Of a DNA stretch of 64,000 nucleotides, positions 47,082 through 57,276 are shown piece by piece. How positions within the stretch are numbered: position 1 is the stretch's first letter; each line of letters starts with the position of its first letter. Made by a program: the position numbers and the translations under genes. The DNA lies in contig NC_053037.3 in the NCBI RefSeq assembly GCF_002575655.3, forward strand, positions 327,511,294 to 327,575,293, written 5' to 3'. Below the pieces are notes generated by a model. That model was given only the letters and a program-made list of their open reading frames with translations. It ran no database searches and had not been told where the DNA came from. Origin of the DNA: Aegilops tauschii subsp. strangulata (taxonomy: Eukaryota > Streptophyta > Magnoliopsida > Poales > Poaceae).

Positions 47082-48244
47082 CAGCAGCTAGGTAGTATGG
47101 ATCAGGATGGAAGATAGTATGAAGCCAAACAGTAAACAGTCTACAAGCAGTGAAGACACTGAGATCATACAACCAGGCAATGACTTCATGAAGACAAACT
47201 GTATGTAAAGGGGATGGAAGGATAGAACCAGTTGCTTGGTGAAGACAAGGATTTGGTAGACCAGTTCCAGTTGTTGTGACAAATGTACCTCTGGTTAGGG
47301 AGGCTGAGATTTAACTCAGAAGACCGCGTCTTCACCTTATTCCCCTTGAGCTAAGAACACTTAGTCCTCGCCCAATCACTCTGGTAAGTCTTCAAGGTAA
47401 ACTTCCAAACCTTCACAGACTTCGTTCACTGGCAATCCACAATGGCTCTTGGATGCTCAGAACGTGACGCCTAACCGGCTGGAGGATTCACGGTCTTCAA
47501 GTGTAACAAGTCTTCAGGTCACGCGGACAGAAAGACTTTAGTGATGCCTAACACTCTTTGGCTCTGGGTGTTTTGGGCTTTGTCCTCGCAAGGATCTCTC
47601 TCTCTCCATCAAATACTTCGGAGGTGGGTTGCTCTCAAATGACAAAAACCGTGCACTAACTCTGAGCAGCGACCAATTTATGGTGTAGGGGGTGGGCTAT
47701 TTATAGCCAGGTGGCAACCTGACCTAATTTGTCCGAAATGACCCTGAGTCACTAAGGAACTGACACGTGTCCAACGGTCAGATTTCAAACACACGCGACA
47801 GCATTACTTGGGCTACAAGTAAAGCTGACTCATCCAACTCTGGATAAGATTTGCTCTCATTGTCTTCGCTCGAAGACATAGGATTTGCTTGAGCATCACA
47901 TCAGTCACTCTGACTTTGTTCACTTGGACCCCACTTAACAGTACGGTGGTTCCTATGATTCAACAAAGAAGAAAAGAAGCTACGAAACAACTATGTCTTC
48001 GTACTCCATAGTCTTCATGTGAATGTCTTCTCATGTCATAATCTTCACTGTGAATATCTTCACATACCACCATTGTCTTCAATGTCTTCACACATTTTTA
48101 GGGGTAACCTCTAGTAGGTAAACCGAATCAATAAGGGACCACTACCTGTGTTATCCTGCAATTCTCACAAACACATTAGTCCCTCAACCAAGTTTGTCAT
48201 CAATACTCCAAAACCAACTAGGGGTGGCACTAGATGCACTTACA
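47082..48244 (-). repeat. K2 5' LTR, outer part
   Basis: It continues the Copia LTR after the A3 TSD and ends ...GATGCACTTACA, which is TGTAAGTGC at the LTR start on the minus strand. On the minus strand TATAAATAG near 47697-47705 is the likely TATA box. The flank GCGGC (48245 on) belongs to the CACTA region. Confidence 0.9.
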
Positions 48245-48716
48245 GCGGCACTGCAAGCAAGGAGTGAAGGTTTCAACTTGGAAAGGAAGGCAGAAACAGG
48301 GGAAATGTAACTTTTGGTAAGGGGGAGGGGGCCAGGAGGTAGATAATTCTGCGAAAGTCGAAAATTTGGAATCGCTTCAGCGAAAAAACGGGCGCGCAAA
48401 GTGTCATCAGACTCGGTCCCTTATTCAGAACTGTGTACGATATGTGAACATCACAAATGATTCAGATAGCTTAACCCGTGTGTGATGAGTTTGAACGTCA
48501 AAAATTTTAGTTCGAATTTCCCTGGTTACAGTGGTCATCCACGTCATTGCTTAATTTGGGTACACAAAGGAGACTACAACACACCCACACTTCTTAATTG
48601 AGCAAGTTCAGCAATTAAATAGAGCTAGCTGCCCTAAACATTACTCTAACAAATTAAAGACCGGCGCTCTTAATTAAACAAAACAAAGAGTACTACTACG
48701 GCTGGTGCTCGTCGGT
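48245..48716. other. Unassigned sequence left of the Ala-rich pseudogene
   Basis: This ~470-bp stretch has no recognised coding or repeat motif. On the minus strand it lies just after the pseudogene stop, so it would be that gene's 3' flank. Confidence 0.5.
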
Positions 48717-48748
48717 CTATGTCGCCGCCTCCATGTCCAGCTCGCGCC

Positions 48749-50361
48749 TGATACGTCTCCAACGTATCTATAATTTTTTATTGTTCCATGTTGTTTTATT
48801 ATCAATCTTGGATGTTTTATATTCATTTTATAGTCATTTTATATCATTTTTTGGTACTAACCTATTGACATAGTGCCAAGTGCCAGTTGTTGTTTTTTCC
48901 ATGTTTTTTACATCGCAGGAAATCAATATCAAACGGAGTCCAAATGCCACAAAACTTCACGATGATTTTTTATGGGCCAAAAGGAAGCAGATGGGCCCTG
49001 GTTGCACCTGGGGGGAGTCCCGAGGAGGGGACAACCCACCAGGGCGCGCCAGGTCATCCTGGCGCGCCCTGGTGGGTTGTGCCCACCTCGGGTGCCCCCC
49101 AGACCGCCTCTTTGCTCTATAAATACCCCAATATTCCAGAAACCCTAGAAGCATCGACGAAATATTCATCCAGCCACCGCAGAGTCCAGAACCACCAGAT
49201 CCAATCTAGACACCATCACGGAGGGGTTCACCACTTCCATTGGTGCCTCTCCGATGATGCGTGAGTAGTTCTTTGTAGACCTTCGGGTCCGTAGTTAGTA
49301 GCTAGATGGCTTTCTCTCTCTCGCTGAATTCTCAATACAATGGTCTCTTGGAGATCCATATGATGTAACTATTTTGCGGTGTGTTTGTTGGGATCTGATG
49401 AACTTCGAGTTTATGATCAGTTATATCTTTTTATATCCATGAAAGTTATTTGAGTTTCTTTGATCTCTTATATGCATGATCTCTTATAGCCTCGTATTTC
49501 TTCTCCGATATTTGGGTTTTGTTTGGCCAACTTGATCTATTTATCTTGCAATGGGAAGAGGTGCCCAGTAGTGGGTTCGATCTTACGGTGCTTGATCCCA
49601 GTGACAGAAAGGGAACCGACACGTATGTATCGTTGCTACTAAGGATAAAAAGACGAGATCAATATCTACCGCCATATAGATAAACGGATCTTGTCTACAT
49701 CATGTCATCGTTCTTATTGCATTACTTCGTTTTTCCATGAACTTAATACACTAGATGCATGCTGGATAGCGGTCGATGTGTGGAGTAATAGTAGTAGATG
49801 CAGGCAGGAGTCGGTCTACTAATCTTGGACGTGATGCCTATGTACTGATCATAGCCTGGGTATCGTCATAATTATTTGAAGTTTGATCAATTGCCCAACA
49901 GTAATTTGTTTACCCCCCCCCCCCCGTTTGCTATTTTTCTCGAGAGAAGCCACTAGTGAAACCTACGACCCCCGGGTCTTCTTTCTCATATATTTGCCTT
50001 GCGATCTACTTTTCCTTTGCATTGTTATTCAGATCTATTAAACCAAAAAATACAAAAATACCTTGCTGTGTTTTATCTTTATTTATTTTATTTGGCGTTC
50101 GATCTATCAATCAACTATAATTTACCTCACGTCCGTTTGCCTATCTTGAGGCGCCGTACCCCGGAAGGGATTGACAACTCCTTTAACACGTCGGGTTGCG
50201 AGGTGTTGTTGTTTGTGTGCAGGTGCTGCTTACGTTGTGTTGCTTGATTCTCCTACTGGTTCGATACCTTGGTTTCATAACTGAGGGAAATACCTACCGT
50301 CGCTGTGCTACATCATCCCTCCCTCTCCTGGGAAATACCGACGTAGTTCCAGCTACCATCA
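48749..50361 (+). repeat. Solo LTR related to the A family
   Basis: The 1613-bp LTR begins TGATACGTCTCCAACG and ends CTACCATCA. It is flanked by a perfect 5-bp TSD GCGCC (48744-48748 and 50362-50366), with no internal sequence on either side. It shares the terminus, the GATGCATGCTGGATAGCGGTCG block and the overall layout with A1-A3 LTRs but is clearly diverged, so it is a different family. A TATAAATA box lies near 49118-49125 and a 13-base C run at 49913-49925. It was formed by LTR-LTR recombination that removed the element body. Confidence 0.92.
49031..49080. repeat. Perfect 23-bp inverted repeat within the solo LTR
   Basis: The arms 49031-49053 and 49058-49080 are exact reverse complements around the 4-base loop TCAT. 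The arms are GC-rich and each contains GGCGCGCC. The structure lies about 40 bp upstream of the LTR TATA box and could form a strong hairpin. Confidence 0.9.
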
Positions 50362-50927
50362 GCGCCCGACAGTCTCCTAGGGAAGGGGCTCCATGGCATC
50401 CATTGCACCATACTCGGCAAGCATCTCGCCATCCGCGTCCGCCATCTCTCTGGAAAAGGCTGCCACGAGCTGGGCGTGGGCGGACACGATATGGGCTTGG
50501 AGGGGCTCCGTCGTCACAAGGTATGCGGCGGACGAACGGACGGCTGCTCGAACGCTCTCGGCGATTGCCAACTCTTCGGCCATGGGTTGCCGACCGTTGT
50601 CGGAGAAGCTTCGCTCGATTTGTGCGGTGATCGCCACGAGCTGGGCGTGGGCGGCCTCGACATGGTCGTGGGCGGCCTCCATCAAGGCTAAGGCCGCCGC
50701 TGCCGAACGGACAGCTGTTGTGCCGCTCTTACCGGTTGCTATCCCGAGGCAGATGTTGCTGCCGCCACCTGAGAAGCAACATCGGCCGTTTGGGCTGCCT
50801 TGGCCACCCGGTCGCAGATTGTGGCCGTGCTCATGCACCTTGTTAGCACGCGCATGGCGGCTGCAGCCGCGCTCTCGCTGGAGTGGGCCACCGAAGTTGC
50901 CCTCACGACGCGGGTCCACATGTCCAT

Positions 50928-51250
50928 CTTTCACATGCGACGATTGAACAGTGAAATGATATTTGGGAAGTGAGCTAGTGTGCTTGAGACGCCGGCTGTG
51001 GACTGTAGCCGACGCACCTTCTCGCGTAAGCCATAGGCGTACTATACACCGACGGTGCTCCAGGATATTTTGTGCTACATCTCACACCGTTGGTGATAAT
51101 AAACTGTGTGGGATCTACTTGATTTTTCATCTTGATTTGAATTACATAATGGGGTCACGGCGGCAATGCACGGTGTTTGAATTGCTAGACCTTTTATCTG
51201 CAGTGAACATGCAACTATATGTGTGTCGTAAAAGAATTGGAATTATTTAG
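50928..51250. other. Spacer between the Ala-rich pseudogene and the tandem array
   Basis: I see no gene or repeat here. It would contain the promoter and leader of the minus-strand pseudogene, but no clear TATA box is visible. Confidence 0.4.
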
Positions 51251-54200
51251 GGTTCGTTTGAACATTTTATACATTAAATTGGTTTTCTAGCCATTTCAGG
51301 TGCACAATTCAAAATTAAACTACATGCACATGCTCCGGTGCACCAACATGGGTTGTAAAATCATATATGTGTCCATGGGTTTATGCTTATGTCCCATGCA
51401 AGAAATGGGGATGAAATTCGAACACCACGACACCGTGGCTCTCCGGCAAATGTCGACGTACTTGCTTTTGTAATTCTTGTAAATCCAAAATTCGTCCGAA
51501 ATTCATGAAACTTGGCATGCTATCATGGAGCTGCATCAACATGCCGTGCTAAATTTTTTGTCTCATTTGGGGCAGGTTTGGGTATAAGCTTCTCATAAAC
51601 CAGAGCTTCTCACAACACGTGTGATGGTTTCGGTAGGGAACGTTTCACCTTTCTGAACGAAACGATATCCGTTGCCTCTTCTCCATTCCAAATTTTTTCA
51701 TAGTGTCAACATAGAACAACAGGAGTGTTGTGTCTACTTTTGGAATTTTTTGGGGTTCGCTTGGACATTTTTATACATTAACTGAGTTTTCTATGCATTC
51801 ATGTGCATAATTCAAATTTGAACTACAGGCACATGCTCTAATGCATATAAATTAGTTGAAAATTCAAATCTGTGTCCTTCGTTGCATGCTTAGGTCCCAT
51901 GCAAAAAAGGGAATGAATGTCAAACACCCTGCCACCGTCACTCGGCCGCAAACATTGAGATACCTGGTTTTTAAATTCTAGTAAATCCAAAGCTCGTCTG
52001 AAATTCATGAAACTTGGCATGTTGTCAGGGAGCGGCATCAACATGCCGTGGTAAAAAATTTGTCCTAGTTGGGGCAGGTTTGGGGATATGCTTCTCACAA
52101 ACCAGAGCTTCTCACAGCAAGCCTGATGGTTTCGGTAGGGAACGTTTCACCTTTCTGGACGAAACGATATCCATTGCCTTCTCGATTTCAATTTTTTTCC
52201 TAGTGTCAACATAGAACAACAGGAGTGTTGTGTTAATTTTTGAGATTTTTCGGGGTTCGTTTGGACATTTTTATGCATTAATTAAGTTTTCAATGAATTT
52301 ATGTGCATAACTCAAATTTGAACTACATGCACATGCTCTAATGCATATAAATTGGTTGAAAATTCAAATCTGTGTTCTTGGTTGCATGCTTAGGTCCCAT
52401 GCAAGATATGGGAATGAATGTCAAACACTCTGCCACCGTCACTCGGCCACGAACATTGAGATACCTAGTTTTTAAATTCTAGTAAATCCAAAACTCGTCT
52501 GAAATTCATGAAACTTGGCATGCTATCATGGAGCGGCATCAACATGTCGTGGTAATTTTTTTGTCCCATTTGGGGCAGGTTTGGGTATATGCTTCTCACA
52601 AACCAGAGCTTCTCACAACAAGCATGATGGTTTCGGTAGGGAACGTCCCACCTTTGGGGACCAAACGATATCCATTGCCTCTTATTGCTTTCAATTTTTT
52701 TCTCGTGTCAACATAGAACAAGAGGAGTGTTGTGTCAATTTTTGTGATTTTTCGGGGTTCGTTTGGACATTTGTATGCATTAACTGAGTCTTCAATGCAT
52801 TTATGTGCATAATTCAAATTTGAACTAGATGCACATGCTCCAGTGCATATAAATTGGTTGAAAAAACAAATTTGTGTCCTTGGGTGCATGCTTAGGTCCA
52901 TGCAAGAAATGAGAATGAATTTCAAACACCAAGGCAAGCTTGATTGCCGGCAAAACGTTGAGATACTTTATTTTTAAATTCTAGTAAATCCAAAGCTCGT
53001 CTGAAATTCATGAAACTTGGCATGCTGTCATGGAGCGCCATCAACATGTCGTGGTAATTTTTTTGTCCCATTTGGGGCAGGTTTGGGGATATGCTTCTCA
53101 CAAACCAGAGTTTCTGACAACAAGCCTCATGGTTTCGGTAGGGAACGTTTCACCTTTCTGGACGAAACGATATCCATTACCTCTTCTCGATTTCAATTTT
53201 TTCCCCTAGTGTCAACATAGAACAACAGGAGTGTTGTGTCAATTTTTGAGATTTTTCGGGGTTCGTTTGGACATTTTTATGCATTAATTGAGTTTTCAAT
53301 GCATTTATGTGCATAACTCAAATTTGAACTACATGCACATGCTCTAATGCATATAAATTGGTTGAAAATTCAAATATGTGTCCTTGGTTGCATGCTTAGG
53401 TCCCATGCAAGAAATGGGAATGAATGTCAAACACCCTGCCACCGTCTCTCGACCGCAAACATTGAGATACCTTGTTTATAAATTCTAGTAAATCCAAAAC
53501 TCGTCTGAAATTCATGAAACTTGGCATGCTATCATGGAGCGGCATCAACATGCCGTGGTAATTTTTTTGTCCCATTTGGGGCAGGTTTGGGTATATGCTT
53601 CTCACAAACCAGAGCTTCTCACAACAAGCATGATGGTTTCGGTAGGGAACATCCCACCTTTGGGGGTGAAACAATATTCATTGCCTCTTATTGCTTTCAA
53701 AAATGTTCTCGTGTCAACATAGAACAACAGGAGTGTTGTGTCAATTTCTGTGTTTTTCGGGGTTCGTTTGGACATTTTTATGCATTAACTGAGTTTTGAA
53801 TGCATTCATGTGCATAATTCAAATTTGAACTACATGCACATGCTCTAATGCATATAAATTGGTTGAAAATTCAAATATGTGTTCTTGGTTGCATGCTTAG
53901 GTCCCATGCAAGAAATGAAAATGAACGTCAAACACCCTGCCACCATCACTCGGCCGCAAACATTGAGATACCTGGTTTTAAATTCTAGTAAATATAAAAC
54001 TCGTCTAAAATTCATGAAACTTGGCATGCTATCATGGAGCGGCATCAACATGCCGTGGTAAATTTTTTGTCCCATTTGGGGCAGGCTTGGGTATATGCTT
54101 CTCACAAACCAGAGCTTCTCACAACAAGCATGATGGTTTCGGTAGGGGACGTCCCACCTTTGCGGATGAAACGATATCCATTGCCTCTTATTGCTTTCCA

Positions 54201-54580
54201 AATTTTTCTCGTGTCAACATAGAACAACAGGAGTGTTGTGTCAATTGTTGTGATTTTTCGGGGTTCGTTTGGACATTTGTATGCATTAACTGAGTCTTCA
54301 ATGCATTTATGTGCATAATTCAAATTTGAACTACATGCACATGCTCCAGTGCATATAAATTGGTTGAAAAATCAAATCTGTGTCCTTGGGTGCAATGTTA
54401 GGTCCCATGCAAGAAATGGGAATGAATTTCAAACAGCAGGGCACCGTTGATTGCCGGCAAAACGTTGAGATACTTTATTTTCAAATTCTAGTAAATCCAA
54501 AACTCGTCTGAAATTCATGAAACTTGGCATGCTGTCATGGAATGGCACCCGACATGCTGTGGTATTTTTCGTGTCCATTT
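51251..54580. repeat. 502-bp tandem repeat array, about 6.6 copies
   Basis: The anchor GGTTCGTTTGGACATTT recurs at 51251, 51754, 52254, 52756, 53260, 53761 and 54262, with periods of 503, 500, 502, 504, 501 and 501. Each unit contains CATGAAACTTGGCATGCT, GGAGCGGCATCAACATG and GGTTTCGGTAGGGAACG. Units differ by small substitutions and variant types alternate. Units 1, 4 and 7 share a GCTCC(A/G)GTGC ... CCGGCAAA variant, giving a second period near 1506 bp. ORFs inside are repeats of one another and not genes. Confidence 0.93.
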
Positions 54581-54656
54581 TGAGAGAAGGCGAACTCGAA
54601 TAATAGCCAACAAAGGCATTTTGAAAAAATAGCTTCCACTTTAATATCTCAAACGT

Positions 54657-54899
54657 TTGTATAATTCAAACCATGTGCGTTTTGTTAACCATTCACGTGA
54701 CGCCATGTGTCTTGGTTTTAATGGCCATAGGAGGTGCCGTGCGGATAGTTGCTTGACCTTGACCGAGCGGGAGGCGTGCGAGCGTAGTCCGGTGCGCAGG
54801 CTGACCGAGAGGCGTGCAAGTTGTCCTCCAATGCGCAAGCTCACCAGGAAGCATGCGAGCTATACGCTGCGCAGGCTCACTGGGAAGCGAGCCCTTTGA
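54657..54899 (+). CDS. Short ORF with LT-R-A peptide repeats
   Basis: This 80-codon frame ends in four imperfect peptide repeats: LTEREACERSPVRR, LTERRASCPPMRK, LTRKHASYTLRR and LTGKRAL. The underlying DNA repeat (54761-54893) has units of 42, 39 and 36 bp, all multiples of three. That could reflect selection on a reading frame or chance. I do not recognise the protein. It may be an upstream exon or leader of the gene at 55015, or noncoding. Confidence 0.35.
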   Translation: MYNSNHVRFVNHSRDAMCLGFNGHRRCRADSCLTLTEREACERSPVRRLTERRASCPPMRKLTRKHASYTLRRLTGKRAL

Positions 54900-55014
54900 C
54901 TTTCATGGCCGCCTGCCTTCCTCTCCATTAATGGCGCCCGAGCCGCTGCTTAATACGGGCGGCCTTACTGTTCGCCTCGCATTCCCCTCCCTCCCGCAGA
55001 CCTCCACCAACGCC

Positions 55015-55614
55015 ATGGCGCAGAAGGATCATCTGCCACTAGTCTTCATGTTTGGTGAAGTCGACTCCGAGTCGGAAGAGATAGAAAATAAGGAGGAATG
55101 AGGCCTCATGGACATGGCCCAGAACAAGCTGGCCGCGACGGTTGCTGCCCCCGCTCCCGCCCCAGCTCCCATCCCCACGCCCGCGCCAGCGACCATCCCC
55201 GTAGCATTGACGGGCTGGTCACCGAGCACTATCGCAGAGCTGGAAGCCACGGGCGTCAGCGAGGTCTCCACGGACCCGCGCGAGCTTGTGTACATGCCAG
55301 CGCCAGCGCCCCTGCCCGTGCGTGCCCCTCCACCCACCGTGGCGTCGGTCCCCGTGCGTTTGGCTGCACCCGCCGCGCCTGTGCCCGTCCACGTGCCCCC
55401 CTCAGCGGCATGGGACGCCGCCTTCGACCGCTACCTCTCAGCGCCGCCAGCTACCGTCCTCCCCCACCTCGCCCGTCGATCCCGCGACGACATGATGTTT
55501 GATTTACAAGTGAAGAACGTTCTGTGCTGCATTGAAGACTTCAACAACGGCGTCCCGGAGGATGACAACAACAACGACGGCGCGGCACGCCGCCTCCGCC
55601 GCTGCCGGAAATAG
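55015..55614 (+). pseudogene. Hypothetical Pro/Ala-rich gene in CACTA, one in-frame stop
   Basis: ATG 55015 lies in a strong context (GCCATGG). The frame reads MAQKDHLPLVFMFGEVDSES and meets TGA at 55099-55101. It stays open in the same frame to 55614 (next ATG 55108, 168 codons). The middle is a Pro/Ala/Val linker. The C-terminus is more complex (AAFDRYLSAPPATVLPHLARR, then MFDLQVKNVLCCIEDFNNG), with an Asp/Asn run and a basic tail. No known domain is recognised. I recall similar hypothetical genes in Triticeae CACTA elements. Either translation starts at 55108 or the stop has inactivated it. Confidence 0.55.
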
Positions 55615-55784
55615 TTTTTTTCTTGGGTTTAATACTATATCTCGATCATATGAATATAAATTCGCAGTATGACTGAATGAAAGATATGGTTTGAGCGAAC
55701 TTGCGCTTCCCTCTCTTAATGTACAGACTTATCAAACGATTTTCTTTTGAAAAAGACGTCAATGGTTTTTAAATATAAAACACT

Positions 55785-55965
55785 CATCGCAAACGTTTTA
55801 GTTAGAACACCCATATGAAAACTGAAAGCTTCCCCAGGAAGCCAAGGGAAAATGTGTCGAGCAGGATTTTTGTGGCTCTTGATCGCAAACGTTTTAGATA
55901 GAACACCCATATGCAAAGTGAGAGCAGGATTTGTGCATCCCTTCAACGCAAACGATTCTTTTGGA
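55785..55965. repeat. Subterminal repeats of the CACTA element, inner group
   Basis: ATCGCAAACGTTTTAG(T/A)TAGAACACCCATATG occurs at about 55786-55816 and 55882-55913, and a diverged third copy (AACGCAAACGATTCTTTTGG) at about 55945. Such arrays usually flank CACTA termini and bind transposase (established knowledge). Confidence 0.7.
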
Positions 55966-56500
55966 TGACCCGTGTGCAACCACCTACAAACAATTTGGTA
56001 AGATTTGCATCTGTCATATTGGGTATGTTGCCATTTGTCAAACTGGAAAGATTGACATTTGTTGATCTAGTAACATTGTCATTTGTCAACCTTGTAACAC
56101 TGCAATTTTGTCAAAATATGAAGCTAAAAATCACTAGCAGTATCTTATTTTTGCAACTAAAATTCAGTAATTAAGCATAGATTTTATTCATAGATTAAGA
56201 AGTCATTCTTAATTTATACAAACAGTTCAACTCGACAACTGAACTGACCAAACTTTTCCCCAATTGTTGCCAACCATGTACTGAAATAGTTAGTTCAACT
56301 ATATATACTAGCTAATTTTAAGTACGTTGTACAGTTCCACCACATCTATAGTCAGATGAACTGAATAAAATAGCCCCTAAATACTACTACTACGGAGGGG
56401 CTTTGTACTACTTCCGGCAAATCACGCGGCTTATTAGCAGCAATCGTCTGTGTTATTATTGGTCTTCACACACATTTTTTATTACAAACATGTTTGCCGC
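55966..56500. other. AT-rich spacer in the CACTA right arm
   Basis: No genes are seen. A short run of diverged ATTTGT(C/T)A-like words (56020-56120) looks like small local duplication. Confidence 0.45.
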
Positions 56501-56827
56501 GTATCACACACATCTTGTTCAGTTGAACCGTTTCCATTGTTTTGCCTAATCACACACAGTTCATCCTAGTGAACCATATGTTGTATAGCGCACACACCTT
56601 CATCTGGCTGCCCGTTTCTTTTGTTCTTCCTCATCGCAAATAGTTAATTGAACTGAACCATATGCCCTGCATCGCACACGCAACTAAAATCTGAACCGTG
56701 TTTGATGCATCCGTCGTCGCAAACATTTTGCACCTTTTTGACGGTTCTTTTACACCACCGTTTGCGATTATGGCATCGCACATAGTTTTGTCGAAGGGTC
56801 TCTAATCGTAGTGTCGTGTTTGGACCA
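56501..56827. repeat. Subterminal repeats of the CACTA element, outer group
   Basis: ATCGCACAC, ATCGCAAA and related words in both orientations recur about every 40 bp (56508, 56548, 56590, 56630, 56674, 56716, 56761, 56774). They run up to the terminus, as expected for a CACTA subterminal region. Confidence 0.7.
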
Positions 56828-56840
56828 TCCTGCAGTAGTG
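56828..56840 (-). repeat. CACTA terminal inverted repeat (right end)
   Basis: The minus strand reads CACTACTGCAGGA. The matching left terminus was not found in the window. TAA follows as a possible 3-bp TSD. Confidence 0.75.
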
Positions 56841-57276
56841 TAAGTTCACTTTGTCGTAGCTTTCATAGTGTCAAGTATCTGTTCCTTAGACCATGAGATC
56901 ATGCCACTCCCGAATACCCGAGGAATACTTTGTGTGCTATCAAACGTCACTTCATAACTGGGTGATCATAAAGGTGCTCTACAGGTATCTTCGAAAGTAT
57001 TTGTTGGGTTGCATGGATCGAAACTAGGATTTGTCACTCCGTGTCTTGCAAGCATGTGACTAATGAGTTTAGTCACGGGATCTTGTATTACGGAACGAGT
57101 AAAGAGACTTGCCAGTAACGAGATTGAACTAGGTATGGAGATACCAATGATCGAATATCGGGCAAGTAACATATCGCCAGACAAAGGGAATTGCATAGAT
57201 GATTAACTGAATCCTTAACATCGTGGTTCAATCGATAAAGATCTTTGTGGAATACGTAGGAACCAATATGGCCATC
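56841..57276 (+). repeat. Fragment resembling a BARE/WIS/Angela Copia LTR
   Basis: From memory, phrases such as TAGACCATGAGATCATGC, AACTGGGTGATCATAAAGG, GGGATCTTGTATTACGG and TTGCCAGTAACGAGATTG match the central part of BARE/WIS/Angela LTRs. It lacks both LTR ends. It is cut on the right by element D and on the left by the CACTA terminus. It looks old and diverged. Confidence 0.65.

Larger units (their letters stand above)
31907..48244 (-). mobile_element. Copia LTR retrotransposon K2, SIRE/Maximus type, interrupted by A3
   Basis: This is the same family and orientation as K1: 5' LTR (38274-38449 plus 47082-48244, 1339 bp in total), initiator-Met primer site, gag, protease, integrase, RT, RNase H and a 196-bp 3' LTR remnant. 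A3 is inserted in the 5' LTR with a perfect ACTAT TSD. Gag and pol carry several stops and frameshifts. The long 3' tail seen in K1 is absent. Confidence 0.9.
48717..50927 (-). pseudogene. Ala-rich hypothetical gene split by a solo LTR
   Basis: On the minus strand an Ala-rich frame starts at ATG 50927 (MDMWTRVVRATSVAHSSESA). It shifts near 50740 into a second frame rich in helical heptad-like units (EAAHDHVEAAHAQLVA, LQAHIVSAHAQLVAAF). It meets a TAG at 50377-50379 and, once the solo LTR and one TSD copy are removed, continues in frame (ETVGRELDMEAAT) to a TAG at 48717-48719. G/C-rich third positions suggest former coding. I do not recognise the family. Three lesions (frameshift, stop, insertion) make it a pseudogene. 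Confidence 0.6.
48245..56840. mobile_element. CACTA DNA transposon, right-hand part
   Basis: The right end (56828-56840) reads CACTACTGCAGGA on the minus strand, a CACTA-type terminus. It is preceded by many short subterminal repeats built on ATCGCAAACG and ATCGCACAC. A possible 3-bp TSD TAA follows. No transposase and no left terminus are in the window. The left part may lie beyond K2, which seems to be inserted in it. The cargo is a pseudogene, a tandem array and a small hypothetical gene. Assigning everything from 48245 to one element is inference. Confidence 0.6.

Noticed and set aside
51251..54580. Series of 60-118 codon ORFs on both strands as a gene family
   Set aside because: They recur every ~502 bp as copies of the same tandem unit, with stops at matching places. 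They are repeat shadows.
48245..56840. CRISPR-like or phage-derived arrays
   Set aside because: Repeat units are ~500 bp without spacers, and the surroundings are plant transposons. Nothing bacterial is present.
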